Positions 46,906-56,959 are shown, counted from the stretch's first letter. The stretch is 64,000 nt of DNA from Pseudomonas entomophila (GCF_018417595.1 NZ_CP070982.1:562001-626000); one strand, 5' to 3'. A program made the numbers and translations. Notes: a model not told the origin generated them from the letters alone.

Positions 46906-48757
46906 CGCTCAGCAGCCAGGTGCGGCCTTCCTCGCGATAGCCGTACTGGCTGCCATCGAAGCTGTACAGAGCGCGGCTGTAAGCCTTGTCCAGCAGGTTG
47001 TCGAGCTTCAGTTCCAGCCGAACCTCGTCAGTTGCCGCCCAGCCTCCGCGCAAGCCAAGCAGGCCATAGCCGCCCAACGCATTGCGATTGGCCTCGTCAT
47101 CGTAACTACCGCTCACCGCCTGCCAACTGCCCCCCACGCTGAAGCGTTCGAACTGTCGATCCAGGTCCAGGCTCAAGGTGCGTCGGGCGCGGCGGGCGAG
47201 GGTGTGCCCGGTGTCTCGGTCGCGTGGGTCGATCAGGGCCAGGCCCAGTTGACTGCGCCATTCGCCCCACTGCTGCTCAAGGCCCAGCTCGAAGCCGTTG
47301 ATCCGGGCCGAGGCCACGTTGCGGGGGATGGAACCTGCGCCGAAGATGATCGCATCACGCAGGTCGGTGCGGTACAGCGAAGCCCCCAGGCGGCTTTCTT
47401 TGCTCAGTTGGCTGCGCCATTGCAGCTCGTAGCTTTTCGAGCGCTCGGGGTCGAGGTCCGGGTTGCTGTACTGCGGGTAGTAGAGGTCGTTGAACGTCGG
47501 TGCACGGAAACCTTCGCTGTAGGATAGCAGCACATCATTGTCGGTATTGACCGGTAGTGTGAGACTGCCGCTCCAGGTGGTCTGGCCGCCGAACTGCTGG
47601 TTCTGGTCGCGACGCACGCCCAGCTCGGTGGAGAAGTGTTCACCGGCAAATCGATGCTGGATGAACGCGGCGCGGTTGAAGCGGCTGTCCTCGGTGAAGT
47701 CGGTGCTGGCATGGACGCGATCCTGGTACCAGTCGGCACCCATCAGCAGGTTGTTGCGCTCATCCACGACAAAATCGTTCTGCCAGGTCACCTGGTCGCG
47801 ATAGGTGTTGAACACGAAGCGCTCGTCACTGAGTTTGTCGCGTTTGTCATCGCGGTTCTCGCTGTGGCCCAGCTCCAGGCGCGAGTGCCAGGCATCGGTG
47901 AGCTGGGCATCGAGGTAGGTGCCCAGGCTACTGACCGCGAAATCGGTGTAGGGCTTCTGGCCGACGCTCTGGAAGGTGGCCATGTCGAAGCGGCCGAATG
48001 GGTTGTCGTACTCGCTGCGCCCGTGACTGTCGAGCAGGTTCAGGCCTGCCTCGAAACGCTCATTGAAGGTGTGGCCCAGGCTGAGGTTGAACGTGCGATT
48101 GCGATAGGCGTCATGGTCGTTATCGCTGGCGAACGAGGGCCCTGTCGAGTCGATGCCGGCCGTTTCGTCCAGGCTGGCGCCGAGGTTGAAGCGCGTTGCG
48201 CCATTGCCTCCGGACAGGCCGAGGCTGCGTTGCCAGGTCTGGTTGCTGCCGGCCGCCAGGCGCAGACGCGGTTGAAGACCCTGGCCATCGCCACGGCGGG
48301 TGAAGATCTGGATCACCCCGCCGATGGCGTCGCTGCCGTACACCGCCGAGCGCGAGCCGCGCAGCACTTCCACCCGCTCGATCTGGTCGACGTCGAGAAA
48401 CTGCAGGCCGCTGTCGCCGGACGTGGCGTTGGCGATGCGCACACCGTCGACCAGCACCAGCGTCTGGGCGGCCTTGGTACCACGCACGAAGATGCCCGGC
48501 AGGCTGCCGCGACCACCGGTCGGCGCGACCTGCACGCCGGGCACCCGGGTGAGCAGGTCGGTGACGCTGGACGGTTGCAGGCGGTCGATGTCGCTGCGGG
48601 TAAAGACCGTGTTGGCGGCGCTGGTGGCGGTGCGCGATTCGACCTGGCGGCTGGCGCTGATCAGTACGTCGGGGAGCTTGAGCGCATCATCGCGGGAGGG
48701 GGCGGCGGCCAGTGCGGCGGCGGGGAGGCAGAGCAGGGGAAGGGCGTGGATCTTCAT
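46883..48757 (-). CDS. btuB: BtuB-like TonB-dependent outer-membrane receptor
   Basis: This 624-residue receptor has a signal peptide (MKIHALPLLCLPAAALAAA), a TonB-box-like stretch (LPDVLISAS), a plug domain (to ~150, with VLVDGVRIANATSGD and RVEVLRGSRSAVYGSDAIGG), and a 22-strand barrel ending in aromatic residues. It resembles BtuB. The TonB-linked substrate is probably cobalamin. No cobalamin riboswitch is visible in the short gap to dxs upstream. The ATG at 48757 follows GGAAC; the earlier ATG is four codons before. Confidence 0.85.
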   Translation of the reverse strand: MKIHALPLLCLPAAALAAAPSRDDALKLPDVLISASRQVESRTATSAANTVFTRSDIDRLQPSSVTDLLTRVPGVQVAPTGGRGSLPGIFVRGTKAAQTLVLVDGVRIANATSGDSGLQFLDVDQIERVEVLRGSRSAVYGSDAIGGVIQIFTRRGDGQGLQPRLRLAAGSNQTWQRSLGLSGGNGATRFNLGASLDETAGIDSTGPSFASDNDHDAYRNRTFNLSLGHTFNERFEAGLNLLDSHGRSEYDNPFGRFDMATFQSVGQKPYTDFAVSSLGTYLDAQLTDAWHSRLELGHSENRDDKRDKLSDERFVFNTYRDQVTWQNDFVVDERNNLLMGADWYQDRVHASTDFTEDSRFNRAAFIQHRFAGEHFSTELGVRRDQNQQFGGQTTWSGSLTLPVNTDNDVLLSYSEGFRAPTFNDLYYPQYSNPDLDPERSKSYELQWRSQLSKESRLGASLYRTDLRDAIIFGAGSIPRNVASARINGFELGLEQQWGEWRSQLGLALIDPRDRDTGHTLARRARRTLSLDLDRQFERFSVGGSWQAVSGSYDDEANRNALGGYGLLGLRGGWAATDEVRLELKLDNLLDKAYSRALYSFDGSQYGYREEGRTWLLSVTWTPAL

Positions 48758-48772
48758 GGGCAGTTCCATTGC

Positions 48773-48840
48773 AATCGCGGGGCAAGCCTGCTCCCACGCG
48801 GCCTGTCAGGTCGTCGTGGGAGCGGGCTTGCCCCGCGATT
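48773..48840. repeat. Inverted REP pair between dxs and btuB
   Basis: Arms of 26 bp at 48773-48798 and 48815-48840 pair with one mismatch. They fill nearly all of the gap between the dxs stop and the btuB start and leave no room for a riboswitch. Confidence 0.8.
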
Positions 48841-48845
48841 GGGTC

Positions 48846-50741
48846 TTAAAGGCCGAGCTTGGCCATGCGGGCCTTGACCGAGGCTTCGATCCCGGCCGCA
48901 TCCAGCCCGCACTCGGCCAGCATCTGCGCAGGCTTGGCATGCTCGACATAGATGTCCGGCAGGCCCAGGTGCAGCAGCGGCTTGACCACGCCCTCGCGGG
49001 CCAGGAACTCGCCCACGGCAGCGCCTGCGCCGCCCATGATGGCGTTCTCCTCGATGGTTACCAGCAGCTCGTGGCTGGCGGCCATCTCCAGCACCAGCGC
49101 CTCGTCCAGCGGTTTGACGAAACGCATGTCGACCACGGTGGCGTCGATCTGCTCGGCCACTTGCAGGGCTTCAGTCAATTGCACGCCGAACACCAGCAGG
49201 GCGACCTTGCCACCCTGGCGACGGACCACGCCCTTGCCGATTTCCAACGGCTCCAGGTCGCCACTGATCGGCGCATTCGGGCCGGTGCCGCGTGGGTAGC
49301 GCACGGCGGCCGGGCCTTTGTAGTGGTGGCCGGTGCTGAGCATCTTGCGCAGCTCGTTTTCGTCACTCGGGGTCATCACCAGCATGCCGGGGATGCAACG
49401 CAGGTACGACAGGTCGTAGGCGCCGGCATGGGTCGGGCCGTCCTCGCCGACCAGGCCGGCGCGGTCGATGGCGAACAGCACGTCGAGGTCCTGCACCGCC
49501 ACGTCGTGGATCAGCTGGTCGTAGGCGCGCTGCAGGAAGGTGGAGTAGATCGCCACCACCGGCTTTGCGCCCTCGCAGGCCATGCCCGCGGCGAAGGTGA
49601 CTGCGTGCTGTTCGGCGATGGCGACGTCGAAGTAGCGCTCGGGGTAGCGTTCGCTGAAGTCGACCAGGTCCGAGCCTTCCTTCATCGCCGGGGTGATGCC
49701 CACCAGGCGGTTGTCGGCGGCGGCCATGTCGCACAGCCACTGGCCGAACACGGCGGAGTATTTCGGGCCGCTCGGTTTTTTCGGTGTGACCGGTTTGTCG
49801 GCCGGCTCCAGCTTGGTGATGGCGTGGTAGCCGATCGGGTCGACCTCGGCTGGGGCGAAGCCCTTGCCTTTCTTGGTGACCACATGCAGGAACTGCGGGC
49901 CCTTGAGGTCGCGCATGTTGCGCAGCGTGGCGATCAACGTGGGCAGGTCGTGGCCGTCGATCGGGCCGATGTAGTTCCAGCCCAGCTCTTCGAACAGGGT
50001 GCCGGGTACCAGCATGCCCTTGGCGTATTCTTCGGTGCGGCGGGCGATCTCCCAGGCACCGGGCAGGCGCGACAGCACTTTCTTGCTGCCTTCGCGCATG
50101 CTCGCGTAGGTGCGGCTGGAGAGGATCTTGGCCAGGTAGTTCGACAGGCCGCCGACGTTGCGCGAGATCGACATGTCGTTGTCGTTGAGGATGACCAGCA
50201 TGTTGGCATCCACTTCCTGCGCATGGTTCAGCGCCTCGAAGGCCATGCCGGCGGTCAGCGCGCCATCGCCGATCACGGCGATCGACTTGCGCGGGTCGTT
50301 CTGCAGGCGGGCGGCGATGGCCATCCCCAGGGCGGCGCTGATCGAGGTGCTGGAGTGGCCGACACCGAAGGTGTCGTACTCGCTCTCGCTGCGCCGCGGG
50401 AAGGCGGCGATGCCGTCCTTCTGGCGCAGGCTGAGCATGCGGTCGCGGCGGCCCGTCAGGATTTTGTGCGGGTAGGCCTGGTGGCCGACGTCCCACACCA
50501 GCCGGTCATCCGGGGTGTCGAAGACGTAGTGCAGGGCGATCGTCAGCTCGATGACGCCCAGGCCCGCGCCGAAATGCCCACCGGTCTGCCCCACGGTATA
50601 GAGCAGGTCCTGGCGCAGTTCGTCGGCCAGGGTCTCCAGGTCGGCTTCGGCCAGGCGGCGCAGGCCGGCGGGCGTGTCGGCGCGGTCCAGCAACGGCGTG
50701 ACCGGGCGTTCGCGGGGGATCTCTTGAAACGTCGTGGGCAT
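48846..50741 (-). CDS. dxs: 1-Deoxy-D-xylulose-5-phosphate synthase
   Basis: This 631-residue thiamine-diphosphate enzyme makes DXP from pyruvate and glyceraldehyde phosphate, the start of the MEP isoprenoid route. The ThDP motif GDGALTAG...NDNDMSIS and the GHSSTS block are present, as are [11 protein letters not shown] and [12 protein letters not shown]. The start at 50741 ([13 protein letters not shown]) is used. It belongs with ispA and xseB upstream, separated by a REP pair. Confidence 0.96.
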   Translation of the reverse strand: MPTTFQEIPRERPVTPLLDRADTPAGLRRLAEADLETLADELRQDLLYTVGQTGGHFGAGLGVIELTIALHYVFDTPDDRLVWDVGHQAYPHKILTGRRDRMLSLRQKDGIAAFPRRSESEYDTFGVGHSSTSISAALGMAIAARLQNDPRKSIAVIGDGALTAGMAFEALNHAQEVDANMLVILNDNDMSISRNVGGLSNYLAKILSSRTYASMREGSKKVLSRLPGAWEIARRTEEYAKGMLVPGTLFEELGWNYIGPIDGHDLPTLIATLRNMRDLKGPQFLHVVTKKGKGFAPAEVDPIGYHAITKLEPADKPVTPKKPSGPKYSAVFGQWLCDMAAADNRLVGITPAMKEGSDLVDFSERYPERYFDVAIAEQHAVTFAAGMACEGAKPVVAIYSTFLQRAYDQLIHDVAVQDLDVLFAIDRAGLVGEDGPTHAGAYDLSYLRCIPGMLVMTPSDENELRKMLSTGHHYKGPAAVRYPRGTGPNAPISGDLEPLEIGKGVVRRQGGKVALLVFGVQLTEALQVAEQIDATVVDMRFVKPLDEALVLEMAASHELLVTIEENAIMGGAGAAVGEFLAREGVVKPLLHLGLPDIYVEHAKPAQMLAECGLDAAGIEASVKARMAKLGL

Positions 50742-50834
50742 CAGGCGTGTCGTTATAGGTGTGAAGACGCGGCAGTTTACCCCATTGTGGGAAAAGCTGC
50801 CCATTCGGACGGGTGTGGCGAAGGTACTGGCTTA

Positions 50835-50923
50835 CCTGTGGGAGCAGGCTTGCCCGCGAACACCGGCAGAGCCGGTGCCATGCACCGAGTCGCTTGCTTC
50901 GCGGGCAAGCCCGCTCCCACAGG
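50835..50923. repeat. Inverted REP pair between ispA and dxs
   Basis: Arms of 26 bp at 50835-50860 and 50898-50923 pair with one mismatch (head CCTGTGGGAGC). The centre is CACCGGCAGAGCCGGTG, a small hairpin of its own. Confidence 0.8.
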
Positions 50924-50940
50924 TCAGGTGTTGTCGGGTC

Positions 50941-51828
50941 TTAATGGCGGCGTTCGACGATATAGCGGGCCAGGGCCCGCAGCGGCTCGGCATTCTCGCC
51001 AAAGCCTTGCAGCGCCGCCAGTGCCTGGTCGCGCAGTTCCAGGGCATAGCCCTTGGCCGTTTCCAGCCCAAGCAACGCCGGGTAGGTTGGTTTGTCGCGG
51101 GCGATGTCGGCGCCCTGGCGTTTGCCCAGGGTGGCGGTGTCGCTCTCCACGTCGAGGATATCGTCCTGCACCTGGAACGCCAGGCCGATGGCCTGTGCAT
51201 AGACCTGCAGGGCATCGAGCTGGGCCGGCTCGGCGCGGGCGCTGGCCAGGGCGCCAAGGCGCACGCTGGCTTCGATCAGCGCGCCGGTCTTGTGCCGGTG
51301 CATGTATTCCAGGGCTTGTTGGTCGAGCTTGACGCCCACCGAACCCAGGTCGATGGCCTGGCCGCCGACCATGCCGGCGGGGCCGGCGGCCTTGGCCAGG
51401 GCCTGGACCATCTGCAGGCGGATACCGTCGGCTTGCGAACTCAGGCGCGGGTCGAGCAGGGCACTGAAGGCCAGGCTCTGCAAGCCGTCGCCGGCAAGGA
51501 TGGCGCAAGCTTCGTCGAAGGCTTTGTGGGTGGTCGGCTGGCCACGGCGCAGGTCATCGTCGTCCATGGCCGGCAGGTCGTCGTGGACCAGCGAGTAGGC
51601 GTGGATCAGTTCCACCGCGCAGGCGGCGCCGTTGGCCTGTTCGGCCGGGGCGCCCAGCGCTTCGCAGGCAGCGTAGGCCAGCAGCGGGCGCACACGCTTG
51701 CCGCCGTTCATCACGCTGTAGCGCATGGCGGCGTAAAGGCGTTCGAGTTCTTTCGACGGGGCCTGGAACAGCGGTTCGAGGGCAGCGTCGACCCGCGCCT
51801 GGGCGCTTTGCTGGTACTGGGCGATCAT
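50941..51828 (-). CDS. ispA: Farnesyl diphosphate synthase
   Basis: This 295-residue prenyltransferase builds FPP from IPP and DMAPP. The first and second Asp-rich motifs are [14 protein letters not shown] and DDILDVESD. The start ATG 51828 overlaps the xseB stop (ATGA). The longer upstream frame is not coding. Confidence 0.95.
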   Translation of the reverse strand: MIAQYQQSAQARVDAALEPLFQAPSKELERLYAAMRYSVMNGGKRVRPLLAYAACEALGAPAEQANGAACAVELIHAYSLVHDDLPAMDDDDLRRGQPTTHKAFDEACAILAGDGLQSLAFSALLDPRLSSQADGIRLQMVQALAKAAGPAGMVGGQAIDLGSVGVKLDQQALEYMHRHKTGALIEASVRLGALASARAEPAQLDALQVYAQAIGLAFQVQDDILDVESDTATLGKRQGADIARDKPTYPALLGLETAKGYALELRDQALAALQGFGENAEPLRALARYIVERRH

Positions 51829-52067
51829 GCCTCGGGCTCCGCGTCGAACGGCTGGGCGGCCAGTTCGCCGTCGCGTTCCAGCAGGATCTGCACCTTCTGC
51901 TCGGCCTGGGCCAGGGCGCCCTGGCAATCGCGGGTCAGGGCGATGCCTTGCTCGAAGGCGGCCAGCGACTCTTCCAGCGACAACTCGCCGTTCTCCAGGC
52001 GCTCGACCAGGGCTTGCAGGTCGGCGAGGGACTGTTCGAAATCGATGGAGGCTTTTTTGCGGGCCAT
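51825..52067 (-). CDS. xseB: Exonuclease VII small subunit
   Basis: This 80-residue helical protein ([37 protein letters not shown]) is the XseB subunit that binds the large XseA. The xseB-ispA-dxs order is conserved in gammaproteobacteria. Confidence 0.95.
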   Translation of the reverse strand: MARKKASIDFEQSLADLQALVERLENGELSLEESLAAFEQGIALTRDCQGALAQAEQKVQILLERDGELAAQPFDAEPEA

Positions 52068-52300
52068 GGCGACGGTCTCGGTGGTGTTCAGAACGGCGCG
52101 ACACTAGCAGAGCGGGGCAGGGGGAGCAAATTGCCCGGGCCTATCGTTCGTCGCATTTTGTTGCACTTGCCTGTAGCGAACCCTCTTGCATTCTGTGCGA
52201 TAGCCGCATTGTGAGGGGGCAGGCCCTCTGCCATAATCCGCGCGCTCTGGCCTGCGGGTCAGCGGCCCTCCCTTCTTGATGTCACGTAACGGACTACGTT

Positions 52301-53704
52301 GTGAGCTTCCTTTCGATCGAATTCGGCCTCTGTTTCACGCTGTTCTTCATGCTTTATTGGTGCCTGTGCTGGAGCGTGCGGTTGCAGAACCTGCTGCTGC
52401 TGGCGGCGAGTTATGGCCTGGTGGCGAGTTTCAGCCTGCAATCGCTGTACATCCTGCTGGGCTACAGCACGCTGGTGTACCTGCTCGGGTTGTTGGCGGG
52501 GCGCCACCCCGGGCGCGGGTTCAATGGCGTCTTGCTGCTGACCCTGGTGCTGGGCTGCTTCTACCTGTTCAAGTACCAGGAGTTCTTCGTCGGCGGGATC
52601 CAGGGCGCGCTGGCCAGTGCTGGGTTCGAGGTGTCGCTGCCGCTGCTGGAAGTGCTGGTGCCGATTGGTCTGTCGTTCTATGCCTTCCATTCAGTCAGCT
52701 ACCTGGTGTCGATCAGCCGTCGCGAGCTGGCGCCCGCCGCGCCGCTGGACCTGGCCCTGTACCTGGCGTTCTTCCCAAGCCTGGTGGCCGGCCCGGTCAA
52801 CCGCGCCCTGCACATGCTGCCGCAGATCCGCCCGCAGGTCATGCGCCAGGTGCTGGAGCCGCAGCGCGCCCTGGGGCTGATCGCCATGGCGGTGGTCAAG
52901 TTGTTCTTCCTCAGTGCCTGGCTGGGCAGCGAATGGGTCGACCCGGTGTTCGACACGCCCGGCAGCGCCACGCCCGAGCAGGTGCTGCTGAGCGTCTATG
53001 GCTACAGCTTCCTGATCTACTTCAACTTCAGCGGCTATACCAACCTGGTGACCGGTATCGCCCTGTTGCTGGGCTTCCGCCTGCCGGACAACTTCGACGC
53101 ACCCTATGCCGCGCGCAACCTCAAGGAGTTCTGGGGGCGCTGGCACATCAGTCTGTCGCGCTTCATCCGTGACTACGTCTACATCCCGCTGGGCGGCAAC
53201 CGCAAGGGCGTGTGGCGCGGCAACCTGAACATGCTGCTGGCGATGCTGGTGTCCGGTCTGTGGCATGGGGCGAGCGTGAATTTCATCATCTGGGGCGCGC
53301 TGCATGGCGTGGGCCTGGCCATCTCCAAGCTGTTCAATCAATTGCTGCCGGGCTTCGAGCGTTTGCCCGGCGCCGATCTGCTGGCGCGCTTGATGACTTT
53401 CCACTACGTGGCGTTCGCCTGGATCTTCTTCCGCAGCCCTACGTTGGACGGCGCGGTCGAGATGCTCGGTGACATCACACAGCTGAGCCTGGCTGGCCTG
53501 AACAGTGCCACCGGCGTGATGCTGTTGGCCTGCGTGCTGTTCGTGGCTTGCTATCCGTTGTTGCTGGTGCTGTTGCGTCAGAGCGGCGCTGTATTCCAGC
53601 GCTTGCCGTGGCAGCTGTACCCGATCCCGCTCGGGGTTGGTGTGTCGCTGGTGATTTTTGCTTCGCAGTCGGGCGTGCCGGGGTTCATCTATGCAAGCTT
53701 CTGA
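52301..53704 (+). CDS. MBOAT-family membrane O-acyltransferase (AlgI-like)
   Basis: This 467-residue protein starts at GTG 52301. It has about ten to twelve hydrophobic helices. The AlgI signature is present: SFYAFHSVSYLVSISR, FFPSLVAGPVNR, FWGRWHISLSRFIRDYVYIPLGG and the catalytic histidine in SGLWHGASVNFIIWG. It transfers acyl groups from the cytoplasm to an exported acceptor. It is cotranscribed with two SGNH proteins, so a cell-surface polymer is probably acetylated. No alginate genes are nearby. Confidence 0.9.
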   Translation: MSFLSIEFGLCFTLFFMLYWCLCWSVRLQNLLLLAASYGLVASFSLQSLYILLGYSTLVYLLGLLAGRHPGRGFNGVLLLTLVLGCFYLFKYQEFFVGGIQGALASAGFEVSLPLLEVLVPIGLSFYAFHSVSYLVSISRRELAPAAPLDLALYLAFFPSLVAGPVNRALHMLPQIRPQVMRQVLEPQRALGLIAMAVVKLFFLSAWLGSEWVDPVFDTPGSATPEQVLLSVYGYSFLIYFNFSGYTNLVTGIALLLGFRLPDNFDAPYAARNLKEFWGRWHISLSRFIRDYVYIPLGGNRKGVWRGNLNMLLAMLVSGLWHGASVNFIIWGALHGVGLAISKLFNQLLPGFERLPGADLLARLMTFHYVAFAWIFFRSPTLDGAVEMLGDITQLSLAGLNSATGVMLLACVLFVACYPLLLVLLRQSGAVFQRLPWQLYPIPLGVGVSLVIFASQSGVPGFIYASF

Positions 53705-54833
53705 TAGCCGTCAGTTGTTCCAGGTACAGATGGGCGCCGCTCGCGCGCTGTATGCGATCGTGGTCACCACCGTGCTGTTGTTCTGGCTGAACCAGGACTC
53801 GATCAAGCTCTATTGCCAGCAGAAGTACCACGAGAGTTGCGAGATCCCGCTGCTGGGGCAGATGCCGGCCTGGCGTTTCGGGGCCCAGTTGACCCTGGCG
53901 CTGGAAGAGCAACGTGACCGCCTGATCGAACAATGGCAGCCGGCCGAGCAGGTGGCCGAGGCCCCCGCTGCCGAGGTATTGCCTGAATCGGTGCCGGTAG
54001 TGACGGTCAATCTGGAGACCCCGGCGGCCTTGGCCAAGCCGTTGCCGCCTGCGGTCGCCCACCTGCCCGCGCACAACACTCCAGCGCCAGTGCATACCCC
54101 GGCACCTGTCCCGGTCGCGCAGCCGGTGGTTGCCGCGCCGGCACCTGTGCCGACCGTGTTGCAGCCTGGCAAGGTCGCGGCCCTGGCCGCAGGCGACGAT
54201 GTGTTCCTCGTGGGTGATTCGCTGATGCAGGGCGTGGCGCCGCACCTGGCCAACACCCTGCGCAAGCGCTACCAGATCCGCACTGTCAACCTCAGCAAGC
54301 AGAGCACTGGGCTGGCCTATCCCGGCTTCTTCAATTGGCCCAGGACCGTGGCCGAGACCCTCGACCATGAGCCGAACATCCGCCTGATGGTGGTGTTCCT
54401 TGGCCCCAACGACCCCTGGGACATGCCCCAGGGCAAGGGCAAGCCGTTCCTGCGCTTCAAGTCGCCGGAGTGGGAGGTCGCCTACCGTGCCCGTATCGAC
54501 GCGATCCTCGAACAGGCCCGCGCGCACAATGTGCAGGTGCTGTGGGTCGGCCCGCCTAATATGGAGAAGGCGCGGCTGTCCACGGCCATGAATTACCTCA
54601 GCGGGCTGTATCAGGAGCAGACCGCGCTGTTCGGCCAGCACTATGTATCGGCCAACCCGATCCTTGGCTATACCGACGATAGTTTCTCGTACACGGTGCG
54701 GACGTCGGAGGGCAAGCGGGTCAAGGTGCGGGTCGACGACGGCATTCATTTCACCATCACAGGCCAGAAGATGATCGCCGAACAGGTGTTGTCGCTGATC
54801 AGCTTCCCGGGCCTGACCGTTACAGGACATTGA
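53691..54833 (+). CDS. DUF459/SGNH-hydrolase-like membrane-anchored protein
   Basis: This 380-residue protein overlaps the MBOAT gene by 14 bases. One N-terminal membrane anchor (LYAIVVTTVLLFWLN, residues ~18-33) is followed by a long Pro/Ala/Val-rich linker (~100-160) and an SGNH domain (DDVFLVGDSLMQG, FLGPNDPWDM, DDGIHFT). In acetylation systems such as AlgJ/AlgX, SGNH proteins pass the acyl group to the polymer in the periplasm; this is the probable role. Confidence 0.82.
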   Translation: MQASDSRQLFQVQMGAARALYAIVVTTVLLFWLNQDSIKLYCQQKYHESCEIPLLGQMPAWRFGAQLTLALEEQRDRLIEQWQPAEQVAEAPAAEVLPESVPVVTVNLETPAALAKPLPPAVAHLPAHNTPAPVHTPAPVPVAQPVVAAPAPVPTVLQPGKVAALAAGDDVFLVGDSLMQGVAPHLANTLRKRYQIRTVNLSKQSTGLAYPGFFNWPRTVAETLDHEPNIRLMVVFLGPNDPWDMPQGKGKPFLRFKSPEWEVAYRARIDAILEQARAHNVQVLWVGPPNMEKARLSTAMNYLSGLYQEQTALFGQHYVSANPILGYTDDSFSYTVRTSEGKRVKVRVDDGIHFTITGQKMIAEQVLSLISFPGLTVTGH

Positions 54834-54834
54834 G

Positions 54835-56025
54835 ATGCGCCAATGGCATCACCTGCTGGGCCTGGCCCTGCTGATCAGCGCCGTGCCGGGTTGCAGCACC
54901 GGCGCCAACAGTGTGGCCGCCCAGCCCGTGGCACGGCCCGCTGCCGCGCCGGTCGCACGCCAGGAGGGCAACGTTGCCTTGCTCGCCGGCAAGCTGCGCA
55001 ACGCCGGCCGGGCGCCGGTTTCCATCGTCCAGCTGGGCGACTCGCACACCGCCGCCGACCTGTTCAGCGGTGAACTGCGTCGCCTGCTGCAGGCGCGCTA
55101 CGGCGACGGCGGCATCGGTTTGGTGCCGGCTTCGCCGGTGCCGGGGATTCGCAACGACCGGGTGATCATCAAGAGCGAGAAGCGCCAGTGGGAGTTGGTG
55201 TCGGCGCGCAACCAGCAGAGCAGCCAGTTCCCGCTCGGAGGGTACCTGTCGCTGCCCCAGGCCAAGCGCTCCAGCGTGGTGATCCAGGCGCGTGACCAGG
55301 ACAGCCACCGCTACAAGATATCGGCGCTGTACCAGGCCAGTGGCACGGCCTCGCTGCTGGCCAACGGCGGCCAGCGCCGGGTGCTGCCGGCGAGCAATGG
55401 GCAGTGGCGGTTCAGCCCGGCGTTCACCAATGTCGGCTTGCCAGTGCAGTTGGCGGTGGAGGGCGGCAACGTCGCGCTGGGGGGCTGGTATATCCAGGGG
55501 CAGAAGAATGCCGGCGTGACCTATTCGAGCCTGGGTATCAATGGTGCGCGCCTTGAGGTGGTGGACAAGTGGCAGCCCGGTTGGCGCGACAGCCTCAAGG
55601 CGGTGGCGCCGGACCTGGTGATCCTCGCCTATGGCACCAACGAGGCGTTCGACGACACGCTTGACCTGGGGCTTTACCAGGCACAGCTGGATGCAACGCT
55701 CAGCAACCTGCGCAAGGACCTGCCACGGGCGGCGATCCTGCTGGTTGGGCCGCCGGATTCGATCAAGCAGCGCAAGGCGGGCAGTTGCACGGCGCGCCAG
55801 CCACGGCCGCTGGCGTCGGTGATTCGTATCCAGAAGCAGATGGCGCAGCGGCACAAGGCGCTGTTCTGGGACTGGCAGGGGTTCATGGGCGGGCCGTGCG
55901 CGATTGCCGGGTGGCAGGCGAGTGGGTTGGCGCGGCCGGATCTGGTGCACCTGACGGCGGATGGCTATCGCAAGAGTGCGGCGGGGTTGTATGAGTTTTT
56001 GAAAGGGCCGTTGGGGTTGCGTTGA
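54835..56025 (+). CDS. Exported SGNH/GDSL-type hydrolase or acyltransferase
   Basis: This 396-residue protein has a signal with a lipobox-like VPGCS (cysteine ~20). A SGNH domain follows with IVQLGDSHTAADL (block I), LAYGTNEAF (block III) and DLVHLTADGY (block V, Asp/His). It starts one base after the preceding stop. It is the third member of the MBOAT/SGNH cluster and probably acts on the same surface glycan. Whether it adds or removes the acyl group cannot be told. Confidence 0.8.
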   Translation: MRQWHHLLGLALLISAVPGCSTGANSVAAQPVARPAAAPVARQEGNVALLAGKLRNAGRAPVSIVQLGDSHTAADLFSGELRRLLQARYGDGGIGLVPASPVPGIRNDRVIIKSEKRQWELVSARNQQSSQFPLGGYLSLPQAKRSSVVIQARDQDSHRYKISALYQASGTASLLANGGQRRVLPASNGQWRFSPAFTNVGLPVQLAVEGGNVALGGWYIQGQKNAGVTYSSLGINGARLEVVDKWQPGWRDSLKAVAPDLVILAYGTNEAFDDTLDLGLYQAQLDATLSNLRKDLPRAAILLVGPPDSIKQRKAGSCTARQPRPLASVIRIQKQMAQRHKALFWDWQGFMGGPCAIAGWQASGLARPDLVHLTADGYRKSAAGLYEFLKGPLGLR

Positions 56026-56063
56026 GGTTCGGGCGCAGGGCGATAGCCTTGCAGTGTTCTCTG

Positions 56064-56093
56064 GATCGAGCGCCGCCCGCGCGGCGCTCGATC
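56064..56093. repeat. GC-palindrome repeat, copy C
   Basis: This 30-bp palindrome (starts GATCGAGCGCCGCC, ends GCGCTCGATC) is nearly identical to copy B at 24622 and similar to copy D at 57022, and shares the preceding CCTTGCAG bases. It follows the SGNH gene and might act as its terminator. Confidence 0.55.
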
Positions 56094-56289
56094 TCATGGT
56101 CGCTGCAACTCTCCCGGCGAGCACCTCGAAAGGCCGACGCCTAACCTCTGTCAGACATTTCCGAATCTGAAACAAAATCCTTCAGCCGGTTAGCGCTTGG
56201 GACCTATCCTACGCGCTTGCCGGAAGGCTCTGAATTGGCTGGGAAATGCCCCGGGGGTAACGTCGCTGGGTCGTCATATTTGGCGACCG

Positions 56290-56470
56290 GGTGTGAGAAG
56301 CCTGTTGTGTTTCTAGATTCAGGTTGCCTGTAATGGTAGCCGTGCGCGTGCAGGCTTCGGTCTGGCCGTGGTGTCTGGAACACGGTCTTCTCACCTCGCG
56401 TACGGCTGCCACCCTTGTCTGTGAGAAGGATGCCGGTGGTTGCTCTAGAATCCATTTCCAGAGTGACAAC
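56290..56470 (+). ncRNA. Putative structured leader with alternative hairpins before the small-protein pair
   Basis: GTGAGAAG occurs at 56293-56300 and again at 56421-56428, and their common complement CTTCTCAC at 56387-56394 lies between them. The centre can pair with either partner but not both, so two structures compete. The second hairpin ends about 40 bases before the DUF6124-like start. The leader (446 bases gene-free from 56026) is otherwise without a gene; a minus-strand open frame over it looks accidental. Promoter and ligand are unknown. Confidence 0.4.
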
Positions 56471-56471
56471 A

Positions 56472-56717
56472 ATGAAAAAGATCATTCCAGATCCACCTTA
56501 CCCAATTCCTTTCGTCACCATCATCAGCGACCTCGACCCTGAGGAAGCCATGGCCCACGCCAACAAGCTGATGCACACCCTCAGCGACACCATTAGCGCC
56601 TACACCCACTGCCCACGTGACGAACGCCTGGACGTGATGATGGACAGCGCCGAAATCCTCGCTCAACTGGTCATCGCGTTGGTCCGCCACGCCCGGGCCA
56701 AGGGGGCGCCGGTATGA
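56472..56717 (+). CDS. Small protein, DUF6124-like
   Basis: This 81-residue protein (MKKIIPDPPYPIPFV start, then DLDPEEAMAHANKLMHTLSD) resembles the short Pseudomonas proteins annotated DUF6124, but is shorter than most. It is soluble, helical and acidic. AGAGTGAC precedes the ATG. It overlaps the DUF3077 gene by four bases, a standard pairing. The function is unknown. Confidence 0.6.
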   Translation: MKKIIPDPPYPIPFVTIISDLDPEEAMAHANKLMHTLSDTISAYTHCPRDERLDVMMDSAEILAQLVIALVRHARAKGAPV

Positions 56718-56959
56718 GCGACGACCATAAGCCCGGCCCAACCCAGGGCACGACCACCTGCCTCGAGATCTTCCGTATCCAGCCGGGCATTCCTTTCGAT
56801 CACGCTTTCAGCGACCTGTCGGTGCTGCTTGGCTGCGTGGCGCATTTCACCACCGAAGCGGAGATGGAGGGGGATCTCATGGCCGCCAGCGCCGCGCGGA
56901 TTCTCAGCGGGCTGGCCAAGGGGCTGATCGATGACATGGAGTTGGGGTTGAATCGGTAG
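56714..56959 (+). CDS. Small protein, DUF3077
   Basis: This 81-residue protein has the DUF3077 core LEIFRIQPGIPFDHAFSDLSVLLGC and the helical GLAKGLIDDME end. Pseudomonas genomes hold many copies of this family, often paired as here. It begins within the stop of the previous gene. No function is known. Confidence 0.7.
   Translation: MSDDHKPGPTQGTTTCLEIFRIQPGIPFDHAFSDLSVLLGCVAHFTTEAEMEGDLMAASAARILSGLAKGLIDDMELGLNR

Noticed and set aside
48758..48845. Cobalamin riboswitch upstream of btuB
   Set aside because: The 88-base gap is filled by an inverted REP pair and has none of the B12-box sequence.
48300..51332. 1010-codon plus-strand open frame across btuB, dxs and ispA
   Set aside because: It is antisense to three recognised genes and runs through two REP pairs; its product has a shadow-like composition.
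56204..56485. Minus-strand 93-codon gene over the DUF6124 leader
   Set aside because: It has no family features, overlaps the start of the DUF6124-like gene, and its residues follow the structured leader.
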